From positions 1 to 13,016 of the forward strand of contig CAXDOZ010000068.1 of NCBI GenBank assembly GCA_963991145.1: a stretch of 13,016 bases of DNA. Direction: 5' to 3'. Positions within the stretch are counted from its first letter, which is position 1; each line of letters starts with the position of its first letter. Shown here piece by piece: positions 7,057 through 13,016 of this stretch. The position numbers and the translations under genes were made by a program. A model generated the notes under the pieces. The model was not told where the DNA came from, searched no databases, and saw nothing but the letters and a program-made list of their open reading frames with translations. The stretch is from CAXDOZ01 sp963991145. GTDB taxonomy: Bacteria > Bacteroidota > Bacteroidia > Chitinophagales > JABDMM01.

Positions 7057-8160
7057 CTAGGACACTGAGGTCTCCTCTTGTTTTTCTGCTTCTTTCTGTG
7101 CATTCCTTACAGCCACTTGCTGTGCTGTTTTCTGTGCCATTTCTATAAAGGCCGCTGCCGCGGGATGACCATCCTGAAGCACTACCGGTGTTCCTGTATC
7201 GCCTCCTGCTCTTATGTCCTCAACAATTGGAATCTCTCCAAGGAAAGGCTTTTCGTACTCGGCTGCGATCCGTTTACCACCGTCTTTACCAAAGATAAAG
7301 TATTTGTTCTCAGGTAACTCAGGAGGAGAGAAGAAGCTCATGTTTTCTACGATCCCCAATACCGGTACATTGATATTTGGCAATCCAAACATTCCAATCG
7401 CTTTTCTCGCATCTGCCAGGGCAACTTCTTGTGGTGTTGTAACTATAACTGCACCGGTCATCGGTACGGTTGTTACAAGTGTAATATGAACATCACCGGT
7501 TCCCGGAGGAAGGTCAAGGATGAGATAGTCAAGCTTACCCCAGGTCACATCCGTAATGAACTGTTTCAAGGCTGAAGTTACCATTGGTCCTCTCCAAACT
7601 ACTGCCTGTCTTTCATCAACTAGCAGACCAATAGAAAGCACCTTGACTCCATCTTTCTCCATTGGTAAGATGTAGTGTTTCCCTTTGATCTCGCGAACCT
7701 CAGGTCTTTGTCCGGCCAAACCAAGCATGGTTGGGATCGAAGGACCGTGAATATCCGCATCGATCAAACCGACCTTTGCTCCTTCTTTAGCAAGGGCATA
7801 AGCCAGGTTTACAGATACAGTAGATTTTCCTACACCTCCTTTTCCGGAGGTCACACAGATGATATTCTTCACATTGGGAAGGATATTGACCGAAGCATCT
7901 CTTTGCGAGGTCACTCTGGAGGTGAAGTTTACAATCACCATTGCATCGGCACTAGCATCGCGGTGAATTGCATCGATACAATCGTTTTTGATCTTCTCCT
8001 TCAAAGGGCAGGCAGGAGTAGTTAGAACTACTGTAAAAGAAACTTCTGAGCCATTGATCTCGATGTCTTCGATCATTTTCAGGCTCACCAGGTCTTTCTT
8101 AAAATCCGGGTCTTCAACTGTGCGCAAAGCAGCTAGGATGCGCTCTTTCGTAAGGTCCAT
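7057..8160 (-). CDS. mrp: Mrp/ApbC-type P-loop ATPase, Fe-S cluster carrier family
   Basis: The 367-residue protein has an N-terminal MIP18/DUF59 domain (about 1-85, with Cys51 in the TTPACP motif) fused to an Mrp/NBP35 ATPase domain (about 97-345). The ATPase shows a deviant Walker A, GKGGVGKS (106-113, signature Lys107 plus Lys112), then GLIDADIHGPSIP (131-143), WRGPM (189-193), DLPPGTGD (216-223) and the TTPQEVALAD segment (241-250). Family members bind and transfer Fe-S clusters as dimers. The CxxC pair that binds the cluster in E. coli Mrp and eukaryotic Nbp35 is absent here; the equivalent position reads ENMSFFSPPELPENK (272-286). The C-terminal ~22 residues are Gln/Glu/Lys-rich. I chose ATG 8160 rather than the TTG two codons upstream. 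The Nfu-type gene starts 3 nt downstream. A 10-bp palindrome lies in the 59-nt leader (8169-8194). Confidence 0.96.
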   Translation of the reverse strand: MDLTKERILAALRTVEDPDFKKDLVSLKMIEDIEINGSEVSFTVVLTTPACPLKEKIKNDCIDAIHRDASADAMVIVNFTSRVTSQRDASVNILPNVKNIICVTSGKGGVGKSTVSVNLAYALAKEGAKVGLIDADIHGPSIPTMLGLAGQRPEVREIKGKHYILPMEKDGVKVLSIGLLVDERQAVVWRGPMVTSALKQFITDVTWGKLDYLILDLPPGTGDVHITLVTTVPMTGAVIVTTPQEVALADARKAIGMFGLPNINVPVLGIVENMSFFSPPELPENKYFIFGKDGGKRIAAEYEKPFLGEIPIVEDIRAGGDTGTPVVLQDGHPAAAAFIEMAQKTAQQVAVRNAQKEAEKQEETSVS

Positions 8161-8168
8161 AAACAAGA

Positions 8169-8194
8169 ATGCACAAAAATAACATTTTGTGCAT
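8169..8194 (-). promoter_or_regulatory. 10-bp inverted repeat with a Bacteroidota -7-like element, upstream of mrp
   Basis: ATGCACAAAA (8169-8178) and TTTTGTGCAT (8185-8194) form a perfect inverted repeat with a 6-nt spacer in the 59-nt gap between the surface-protein stop and mrp. On the - strand, TATTTTTG (8181-8174) inside it fits the Bacteroidota -7 consensus TAnnTTTG. No TTTG at the usual -33 distance was found. It could be an operator over the promoter of mrp-nfu-pyrF, or a weak terminator hairpin of the surface-protein gene followed by a T-rich stretch (TCTTGTTT). Confidence 0.4.
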
Positions 8195-8219
8195 CCTTAG
8201 GTTTATGTCGATTTAACAA

Positions 8220-11200
8220 TTATCTGATCAACTCAATCGTACCGGTTGAGTACTGTACATCCTGGAATGGAATACTGATCTCAACGTAGAAAATATAAGT
8301 ATCTGCCGGTTGAAGTTTTCCTCCTTTTGTTCCATCCCAAGCATTATCAGCATCATCGTGAAGCAATTCTCCCCAGCGGTTGTAAACCTTGAATGAAGAA
8401 ACTTCAGCCAGACCACCAGTTAGAGGATAGAAGGTATCGTTCAATCCATCTCCATTTGGTGTAAATGCATTTGGCATATTGAACGGACTTGCGATGATGT
8501 CTACATCAACAAAGATGAAGGTTGTATCGAAGCATCCATTAGCACTTACTGTTAAAATGTAAGTCTGATCATTGTAGATCGGAATTGCAGTTGGATTCGC
8601 AAGGGTTGAATCATTTAGATAAGTGCTAGGAGACCAGCTGTAAGTCAAAGGACTCAAGCTAGTGATCACATCTGCACCCAGAACAACAGTATCACCCTGA
8701 TCAACCAGTGTATCTCTGAACCATGCAATTGCCTCAATTCCGCTAACATTAACGAGAACACTGTCTCTAACTCTACATCCATTGTTGGATAGAATTGTCA
8801 CATAGTACATAGTTGTAGAATCAGGACTTGCTACAGGTGTAGGACAGTCATAACAGCTTAATCCAGGGATGCTATCCCAGATATAAGTATCTGCGCCACT
8901 TGCAGTGATTGTAGCAGAATCTCCCTCACAAAGACCGAAGTCATCTGTAAGGTCTGCGTTTATCTGGAATATATTCACGAATACGCTGTCCTGAAGAACA
9001 CATCCATTAGCAAACTCAGCAGTGATCACATACAGTTCCGGATTCAGTGGATCTGCAAATGGGTTTGGAATAAAGAGATCGCTCAATGAGTTAGTAATAT
9101 CCCATTGGTAGTTTACATTTCCTGGAGCAGGTGGGTAAGTAGTGAATCTGATATTTGGACGAGTGGTGAATAGGTTATTCGCATTAGGAGCTAGTCCACA
9201 ACCCTGACCAAGTGTGGCGATATTGGTGTGGGTAGCTACATAAGGCATGAATTCTGAATTCACATTATCTATTCCGTTCGGGAAGTTAGGGTTGGTATTA
9301 TCCCAACAAACTTCAACTACGATATTTGAGATTCCATCCCAATCAAATGTTGAGTCCATTTGGAAGTTATTCCATCCGGCTACAGTAGAGATCGAATCTC
9401 TGGAGTAAACATTATCTGTAGCAATCCAGGTTGTTCCGTCAAGGAAGGTCTGGTTTGTACATCCTAATCCGATATTGAAACTTCTAAATGGTCGGGTTGA
9501 TGATTTAAATGAAACATCAAAGGCAAGTTCAGAAATTACTCCAGGAGTTAGGCCTGCGGCAATAAGATCCTGAGCTAAATAAAGGATTTGCATTCGCTGA
9601 TCCGTGATTACCTGTGGCAGGAAGTTGATATTATCTGCAAGGAATGGTGAGATCGTAGAACTACTTGGGAAAGGAGGCTCTACATAAACCGTATCCACAG
9701 AGCCAAATAATCCAGAACCATTGGTTCCACAATTCGGATTTGAAGGAGCCTGCCCAACGACCTGAGCATTCAATTGAATTGGAACGCTGTTACAGGTAAA
9801 TGTATCATTGCCTGCATTCAGATAGTAAGAGCTATCAATATTGATCACAGCCCATCCAGAACCAAGACATGTTCCATCATCTGCATAAAGCAGATAGGTA
9901 GAAGTAGTTTGTGGATTAACAAATACGTTCAGGCTATCCGGAGGAGTAACCGTACCTGTTGGCTCCCAGTAATATGTGATTCCCGCCGGAGGCTCAAAGC
10001 AATAGATGAACTGCATTACCGGTCTTTGCTGTGAGGCAAATCCATTAGTAATGCTACATCCTGCAGGAACAGTGAATGATGTTCCGGAATAAGTAGCGTT
10101 GTAACCCAGATTCTCAACGTTCACAACGTCGTTCCCACCTGGTTGTCCTCCAGGGTTCTCAAAACAAACCTCAATGATCACATTGGAAGATCCATCCCAA
10201 TCGAATGGATTGTCGAGGTTGTGCGTGTTTGCAAAACCTTGTACGGTAAAGTATTGAGCGTTATAGTCTACTGTTGGAAGACCTTCGACATAAGCGTTAA
10301 GCTCATCAAGGGTAGTACATCCCATTTTGATCGTAAGATCCAGATAAGGACCTCCAGAGGTCTTTGTAGAAACATCGAAAACAATGTCTGAGATAGTTCC
10401 TGCCTGAACTCCGGCTGCCTGCAGCTCACTAGCTCTGATCAGGTATTGAACTCTTGCCTGACGAGATGCTCCTCGGTAAGGAGAAACAGTGGTAGAAGTT
10501 CCTTGAGTAGTTCCTAAAGCAGAGAAACCAAACTGACCCTGACAAGGGACCTGATTAAGCCCACATGGTACAGTGCTTATGCTTCCTGCAAGGTTAACTG
10601 TGTCGCCAGGACAGATGAAGTTATCATCAGGCAGAACAGTAACCTGTGGAGCGACCCCATCTACATAGACAATCATATCTGCTACCTTCCTACAACCTGC
10701 AAAATTGGTTACAGAAACAGAATAGGTAGTAGTTACCGTAGGCGCAGCAAATGGATCTCTGATAGTAGAATCAGAAACGCTGGTTGGTGACCATATATAA
10801 CTATATGGACCTTTTCCTACTTCAGGGAATACTTCTAATTGAGTAGTTCCATATAGACAGATCGAGTCTGGATTTGGCGTAGCCACACCTAGGTTAAAGT
10901 CTGGTCCTACAGAGATTGTAACTGAATCATCGTTTGCACATTCCGTTCCTGCGATTCCAACTATAACCGTGTAATTGGTTGTAGAAGGAGGGAAGAAGAA
11001 TGGATCAGCTGAATTGAAATCAGAAATGAATGAAGTAGGAGACCAGCTGTAAGTGAAGTTTCCGCAGTTATCGCCACAGCATTCAATTATAATATCATCG
11101 ATCAACCAGTTGTCAATTCCACCACCACTGTGCTGGTTTTGAATCCATCTGAATCTTGTAGCAGGAGTTTGTGCTCCGGCAGGGATTGCTTCTGTAACAA

Positions 11201-13016
11201 ACTCAAATACTCCGTTTGAATAGTCAGCTTCTATGTAGAATGGATTAGCAGCGTTAACCGGATTCCAGGTTGCTCCACCATTTGTAGAGTACTCAAGGAA
11301 TAGGTCTTCATTAAAGTCAACGTTCTCACAGTTGACACCTCCCGAACCATCTCCGGCTTTCAGCCAGAAAGAAACGGAGCCACCGCCACTAAGATCAAGG
11401 TCAATGGTTTCTGCAAATCTCGGGGTACCAAAAGTTCCACCTGCAAAAACCATAACGTTTGGTGAGGATACGAATCCACAGGCAACATCGGCAAGCATAC
11501 CTGCGCTTATGTTACCCCAAAGGATAGGGTCAAATCCATCATCAAAATTCTCTTCGAAGATTCCAACACATGGGCTTGCTGTAAGGATGATACTATCACC
11601 CTCACAAAGACTATCGTATCCAAGGATAGATACTACAGGTGCAGAACCTGCGACGATAAGTGTTACAGTATCATATTGAATACAACCTAGTGCCGAGATC
11701 ATCTCAACAGAATAGGTAGTAGTAATAACAGGAGATGCCACAGGATTTGAAATAGATGAATCCGATAAGCCTGAAGCAGGGGTCCATGTAATTGTATATG
11801 GTCCTAAAGCAGTATCTACAAGATCAAGATTGAATTGAGAAGTCTCGTTTCTACAGATCGTGTCATCTGAAATCGTAAGATCCCAATCGAAATCTGGTGC
11901 AATATTGATTGGCACACTCTCTGAGCTTGCACAGTCTGTACCTGCAGGGCTAACCGTTACAGTGTAAGTCTGATTTCCTGCGGGGTAGAATATTGGATCT
12001 CCCACTGATGGGTCGGATATCCCGACGTTAGGAGTCCAGTTATACGCATAGTTAGCGCAAGAATTACCACAGCATTGGATCATTACGTCATCAATAGCCC
12101 AATTATCTCCACCCTGGAATGAGAAGCCAACTTGGGTCCAGCGGAATTGGGTAGCAATTGTCTGTGCTGCAGGAGGAATGGTTTCCTCAATAAAGGTCCA
12201 GTTAGAATAGTTTCCAGGTTGATAGTTTGTTCCGATCTGAACCCATGCAACACCTCCATTGATAGAGTATTCAAGAACAATATCGTCACCTAGATCAGGG
12301 CGATCACAATTATTAAATGTTCCAGTTCCTTCTTTGATCCAGAAAGAAACAGTTCCACCATTGCTGACGTCAATTGGATTTGAAATGATTGCACGGCCTG
12401 TAGCACCATTGAAAACAAGTGCATTTGTTCCTGAAACAGCTCCACATTGAGCATCTGGACCAACATTACTCTGTGTAAGTGCCCACATACTTCCGTCGAG
12501 CCCGGGATCAAAGTCATCAAAGAGGGCAGGGGATAAACAAGGCACAGCTGTAATCCTTGCCGAATCACCGTCACAAATGGTTGTGTAACCATCAAAGCTT
12601 ATCTGAGGCCTGTCACCGGCAACTACAACGCCAATAGAATCTGTGATTCTACAACCGGAATCAGAGATCATTTCAACCTGCCACATCAGGGTCCTTTCAG
12701 GATTTCCGTATGGATCTCCGATGTTATTGGCATTGAGGAAATCATCTACAAACCAATCATAGGTATAAGGTGCGAAGTTTGGATCTGTATTCGTGGCTAG
12801 TTGTACGCTATCGAATTTACAGACCGTATCATCTGAGACGGTCAGGTTATAAGCGAAATCAGGCACAGCAAAGACCGTGATCGTATCATTATTCTTACAT
12901 CCGGAAAGGAGGTTCGATGAGACAAAATATGTTGTGGTCACCCCGGGACTTGCCAGGGGATTTCTTATCGTTGAATCGCTCAGTCCAAAGCCTGGCGTCC
13001 CTTGGATTTGAGACCC
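8220..13016 (-). CDS. Giant multidomain surface protein with type B T9SS sorting domain, N-terminus outside the window
   Basis: The frame is open for 1,598 codons from the right edge to the TAA at 8220; the first in-frame start-like codon (GTG 12941) is internal to a repeat, so the gene begins beyond the window. Numbering residues from that GTG, there is a run of Ig/PKD-like repeats with a recurring GLSDSxxxNPxASPxxTTTY...GC pattern. Two Reelin-like beta-sandwich modules (140-289, 461-620) and two copies of another sandwich module (about 799-982, 1077-1268) are set into this run. More Ig-like domains follow (1272-1483), then the gliding-motility-associated C-terminal domain (1486-1573, NAFTPNGDGLND, VYNRWGELL, WDGTKGG, final TIELIR). 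That domain directs export through the type IX system and attachment to the outer surface. An adhesin-like role is inferred; no catalytic motif is visible. It is Cys-rich, consistent with disulfides after export. The mrp cluster begins 59 nt downstream. Confidence 0.95.
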   Translation of the reverse strand, partial: GSQIQGTPGFGLSDSTIRNPLASPGVTTTYFVSSNLLSGCKNNDTITVFAVPDFAYNLTVSDDTVCKFDSVQLATNTDPNFAPYTYDWFVDDFLNANNIGDPYGNPERTLMWQVEMISDSGCRITDSIGVVVAGDRPQISFDGYTTICDGDSARITAVPCLSPALFDDFDPGLDGSMWALTQSNVGPDAQCGAVSGTNALVFNGATGRAIISNPIDVSNGGTVSFWIKEGTGTFNNCDRPDLGDDIVLEYSINGGVAWVQIGTNYQPGNYSNWTFIEETIPPAAQTIATQFRWTQVGFSFQGGDNWAIDDVMIQCCGNSCANYAYNWTPNVGISDPSVGDPIFYPAGNQTYTVTVSPAGTDCASSESVPINIAPDFDWDLTISDDTICRNETSQFNLDLVDTALGPYTITWTPASGLSDSSISNPVASPVITTTYSVEMISALGCIQYDTVTLIVAGSAPVVSILGYDSLCEGDSIILTASPCVGIFEENFDDGFDPILWGNISAGMLADVACGFVSSPNVMVFAGGTFGTPRFAETIDLDLSGGGSVSFWLKAGDGSGGVNCENVDFNEDLFLEYSTNGGATWNPVNAANPFYIEADYSNGVFEFVTEAIPAGAQTPATRFRWIQNQHSGGGIDNWLIDDIIIECCGDNCGNFTYSWSPTSFISDFNSADPFFFPPSTTNYTVIVGIAGTECANDDSVTISVGPDFNLGVATPNPDSICLYGTTQLEVFPEVGKGPYSYIWSPTSVSDSTIRDPFAAPTVTTTYSVSVTNFAGCRKVADMIVYVDGVAPQVTVLPDDNFICPGDTVNLAGSISTVPCGLNQVPCQGQFGFSALGTTQGTSTTVSPYRGASRQARVQYLIRASELQAAGVQAGTISDIVFDVSTKTSGGPYLDLTIKMGCTTLDELNAYVEGLPTVDYNAQYFTVQGFANTHNLDNPFDWDGSSNVIIEVCFENPGGQPGGNDVVNVENLGYNATYSGTSFTVPAGCSITNGFASQQRPVMQFIYCFEPPAGITYYWEPTGTVTPPDSLNVFVNPQTTSTYLLYADDGTCLGSGWAVINIDSSYYLNAGNDTFTCNSVPIQLNAQVVGQAPSNPNCGTNGSGLFGSVDTVYVEPPFPSSSTISPFLADNINFLPQVITDQRMQILYLAQDLIAAGLTPGVISELAFDVSFKSSTRPFRSFNIGLGCTNQTFLDGTTWIATDNVYSRDSISTVAGWNNFQMDSTFDWDGISNIVVEVCWDNTNPNFPNGIDNVNSEFMPYVATHTNIATLGQGCGLAPNANNLFTTRPNIRFTTYPPAPGNVNYQWDITNSLSDLFIPNPFADPLNPELYVITAEFANGCVLQDSVFVNIFQINADLTDDFGLCEGDSATITASGADTYIWDSIPGLSCYDCPTPVASPDSTTMYYVTILSNNGCRVRDSVLVNVSGIEAIAWFRDTLVDQGDTVVLGADVITSLSPLTYSWSPSTYLNDSTLANPTAIPIYNDQTYILTVSANGCFDTTFIFVDVDIIASPFNMPNAFTPNGDGLNDTFYPLTGGLAEVSSFKVYNRWGELLHDDADNAWDGTKGGKLQPADTYIFYVEISIPFQDVQYSTGTIELIR
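8223..8486 (-). other. Type B T9SS sorting / gliding-motility-associated C-terminal domain
   Basis: The last ~88 residues of the giant protein match the family TIGR04131: PNAFTPNGDGLND (8474-8436), then SFKVYNRWGELL, NAWDG, a TYIFYVE strand and the terminal STGTIELIR. Known members are carried across the outer membrane by the type IX system that also drives gliding. This is the firmest single marker of Bacteroidota in the window. Confidence 0.96.
8532..8621 (-). repeat. Ig/PKD-like repeat signature, copy 5 (last before the sorting domain)
   Basis: Residues 1441-1470, around YLNDSTLANPTAIPIYNDQT and ending in SANGC, follow the same pattern as the copies at 9000-9089, 10692-10781, 11682-11771 and at the right edge (12942-12985 onward). 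These mark the C-terminal half of each Ig-like domain in the surface protein. Confidence 0.8.
9000..9089 (-). repeat. Ig/PKD-like repeat signature, copy 4
   Basis: Residues 1285-1314 of the surface protein, around SLSDLFIPNPFADPLNPELY and ending in EFANGC, follow the second copy of the RP-terminal sandwich module. This is a diverged form in which the TTTY core is replaced by PELY. Confidence 0.75.
9138..9713 (-). repeat. Inserted sandwich module, copy 2
   Basis: Residues 1077-1268 of the surface protein share a pattern with copy 1 (9996-10547): R-x-Q-x-x-Y-L, an AAG-x3-G-x-IS-x3-FDVS-x-K core, a GCT turn, FDWDG-x-SN-x3-EVC, a late GC, and RP-x3-F at the end. The DWDG motif looks like a calcium or turn motif. 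Similar modules occur in other Bacteroidota secreted proteins as far as I recall; no named family is claimed. Confidence 0.8.
9996..10547 (-). repeat. Inserted sandwich module, copy 1
   Basis: Residues about 799-982 of the surface protein. Key pieces are SPYRGASRQARVQYLIRASE, AGTISDIVFDVSTKTSGG, FDWDGSSNVIIEVC and RPVMQFIYC. It is set into an Ig-like domain between a C-x-GD strand ending in STVPC (789-793) and the resuming strand ITYYWEPTG. Cys793 and Cys981 flank the insert. Confidence 0.8.
10692..10781 (-). repeat. Ig/PKD-like repeat signature, copy 3
   Basis: Residues 721-750, SVSDSTIRDPFAAPTVTTTY and onward to FAGC, closely match copy 2 at 11682-11771. At DNA level the two share AACAGAATAGGTAGTAGT (10716-10733 and 11706-11723 on the + strand), 990 bp apart. 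Confidence 0.85.
11082..11561 (-). repeat. Reelin-like module, copy 2
   Basis: Residues 461-620: an opening EENFDDGFDPILW, ACG (487-489), a PRFAETIDLDLSGGGSVSFW strand pair, Cys538, LFLEYSTNGGATW (547-559), a QTPATRFRWIQNQHSG segment (591-606) and DNWLIDDIIIE (610-620). The order and spacing of CG, Cys, EYS-x-GG-x-W, RFRW-x-Q and W-x-IDD are those I recall of eukaryotic Reelin subrepeats. MAM or other jelly-roll families are the alternative. Confidence 0.75.
11682..11771 (-). repeat. Ig/PKD-like repeat signature, copy 2
   Basis: Residues 391-420, GLSDSSISNPVASPVITTTY and onward to ALGC. This is nearly the same as the partial copy at the right edge of the window (GLSDSTIRNPLASP at about 12986-12945). 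Confidence 0.85.
12075..12524 (-). repeat. Reelin-like module, copy 1
   Basis: Residues 140-289: LFDDFDPGLDGSMW, QCG (165-167), ATGRAIISNPIDVSNGGTVS, Cys212, IVLEYSINGGVAW (221-233), TQFRWTQ (264-270) and DNWAIDDVMIQC (279-290). It aligns along its whole length with copy 2 at 11082-11561, including the CCG-x2-C that follows each copy. Confidence 0.75.

Noticed and set aside
8161..8166. TTG start two codons upstream of mrp ATG 8160
   Set aside because: An ATG follows immediately and matches the family N-terminus; the extra two residues have no support.
9774..11679. Antisense open frames on the + strand at 9774-10034, 10143-10391 and 11332-11679
   Set aside because: They are opposite the surface-protein gene, have no recognisable domains, signal peptides or starts, and look like chance openings.
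12083..12595. - strand open frames at 12083-12289 and 12290-12595 in another frame of the surface-protein gene
   Set aside because: They are shadows of the repeat-rich coding sequence; composition is odd and no family pattern is seen.
12939..12941. GTG 12941 as the start of the giant surface protein
   Set aside because: It sits in the middle of a GLSDS...TTTY repeat and the frame stays open with repeat-like sequence to the window edge; no signal peptide is present there.
8220..13016. CRISPR-like or satellite repeats in the right half
   Set aside because: The repetition is at protein-domain level, in frame, with diverged DNA and very long periods; there are no short identical repeats with regular spacers.
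1..13016. Defence island, toxin-antitoxin, prophage or transposon
   Set aside because: All genes are housekeeping or surface-protein types; no nuclease/helicase pair, transposase, integrase or terminal repeats were seen.

Overview
The window reads as a chromosomal segment of a member of the Bacteroidota, most likely a marine Flavobacteriales/Cryomorphaceae-like organism. The clues are a very large secreted protein with the gliding-motility-associated (type B) type IX secretion C-terminal domain, a DUF2851 protein beside a small PspC protein, a Bacteroidota-style ribosomal protein S1 with charged low-complexity ends, an Mrp ATPase in its CxxC-less Bacteroidota form, and very little Shine-Dalgarno signal. 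The phylum is well supported; the family is inference.

Layout. Only the left ~2.4 kb is on the + strand. It holds ribosomal protein S1 (rpsA, 5' end outside the window, with an in-frame TAA at 14-16), a strong intrinsic terminator, and a 101-aa two-helix membrane protein starting just 18 bases after the terminator T-tract. That ORF converges on the rest of the window and its stop codon overlaps the opposing one. Everything from 2432 to the right edge is on the - strand. In transcription order (right to left) this is a giant modular surface protein (right edge to 8220, N-terminus outside the window); mrp, a NifU-C/Nfu-type Fe-S carrier and pyrF (8160-5987), tightly packed with a 3-nt gap and a TTGA overlap; a secreted TPR protein overlapping a cystathionine beta-lyase-like enzyme by 14 nt (5946-4032); and DUF2851 followed by pspC (3958-2432).

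How they work together. Mrp and the Nfu-type protein form a plausible Fe-S cluster carrier pair. pyrF (last step of UMP synthesis), the lyase (methionine/homocysteine metabolism) and rpsA are housekeeping genes. The DUF2851/PspC pair is uncharacterised. The large surface protein is the accessory, most unusual part: Ig/PKD-like domains of which four appear to be split by inserted beta-sandwich modules. Two inserts resemble Reelin repeats and two are copies of another module, and a super-unit of roughly 325 residues is tandemly repeated.

No tRNA, rRNA, CRISPR array, transposase, phage gene or recognisable defence system was seen, and there is no gene-free stretch longer than about 75 bases. I did not find a clear new multi-gene system. 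The best candidates for novelty are the nested architecture of the surface protein and a possible nuclease/metal-site reading of the DUF2851 protein.
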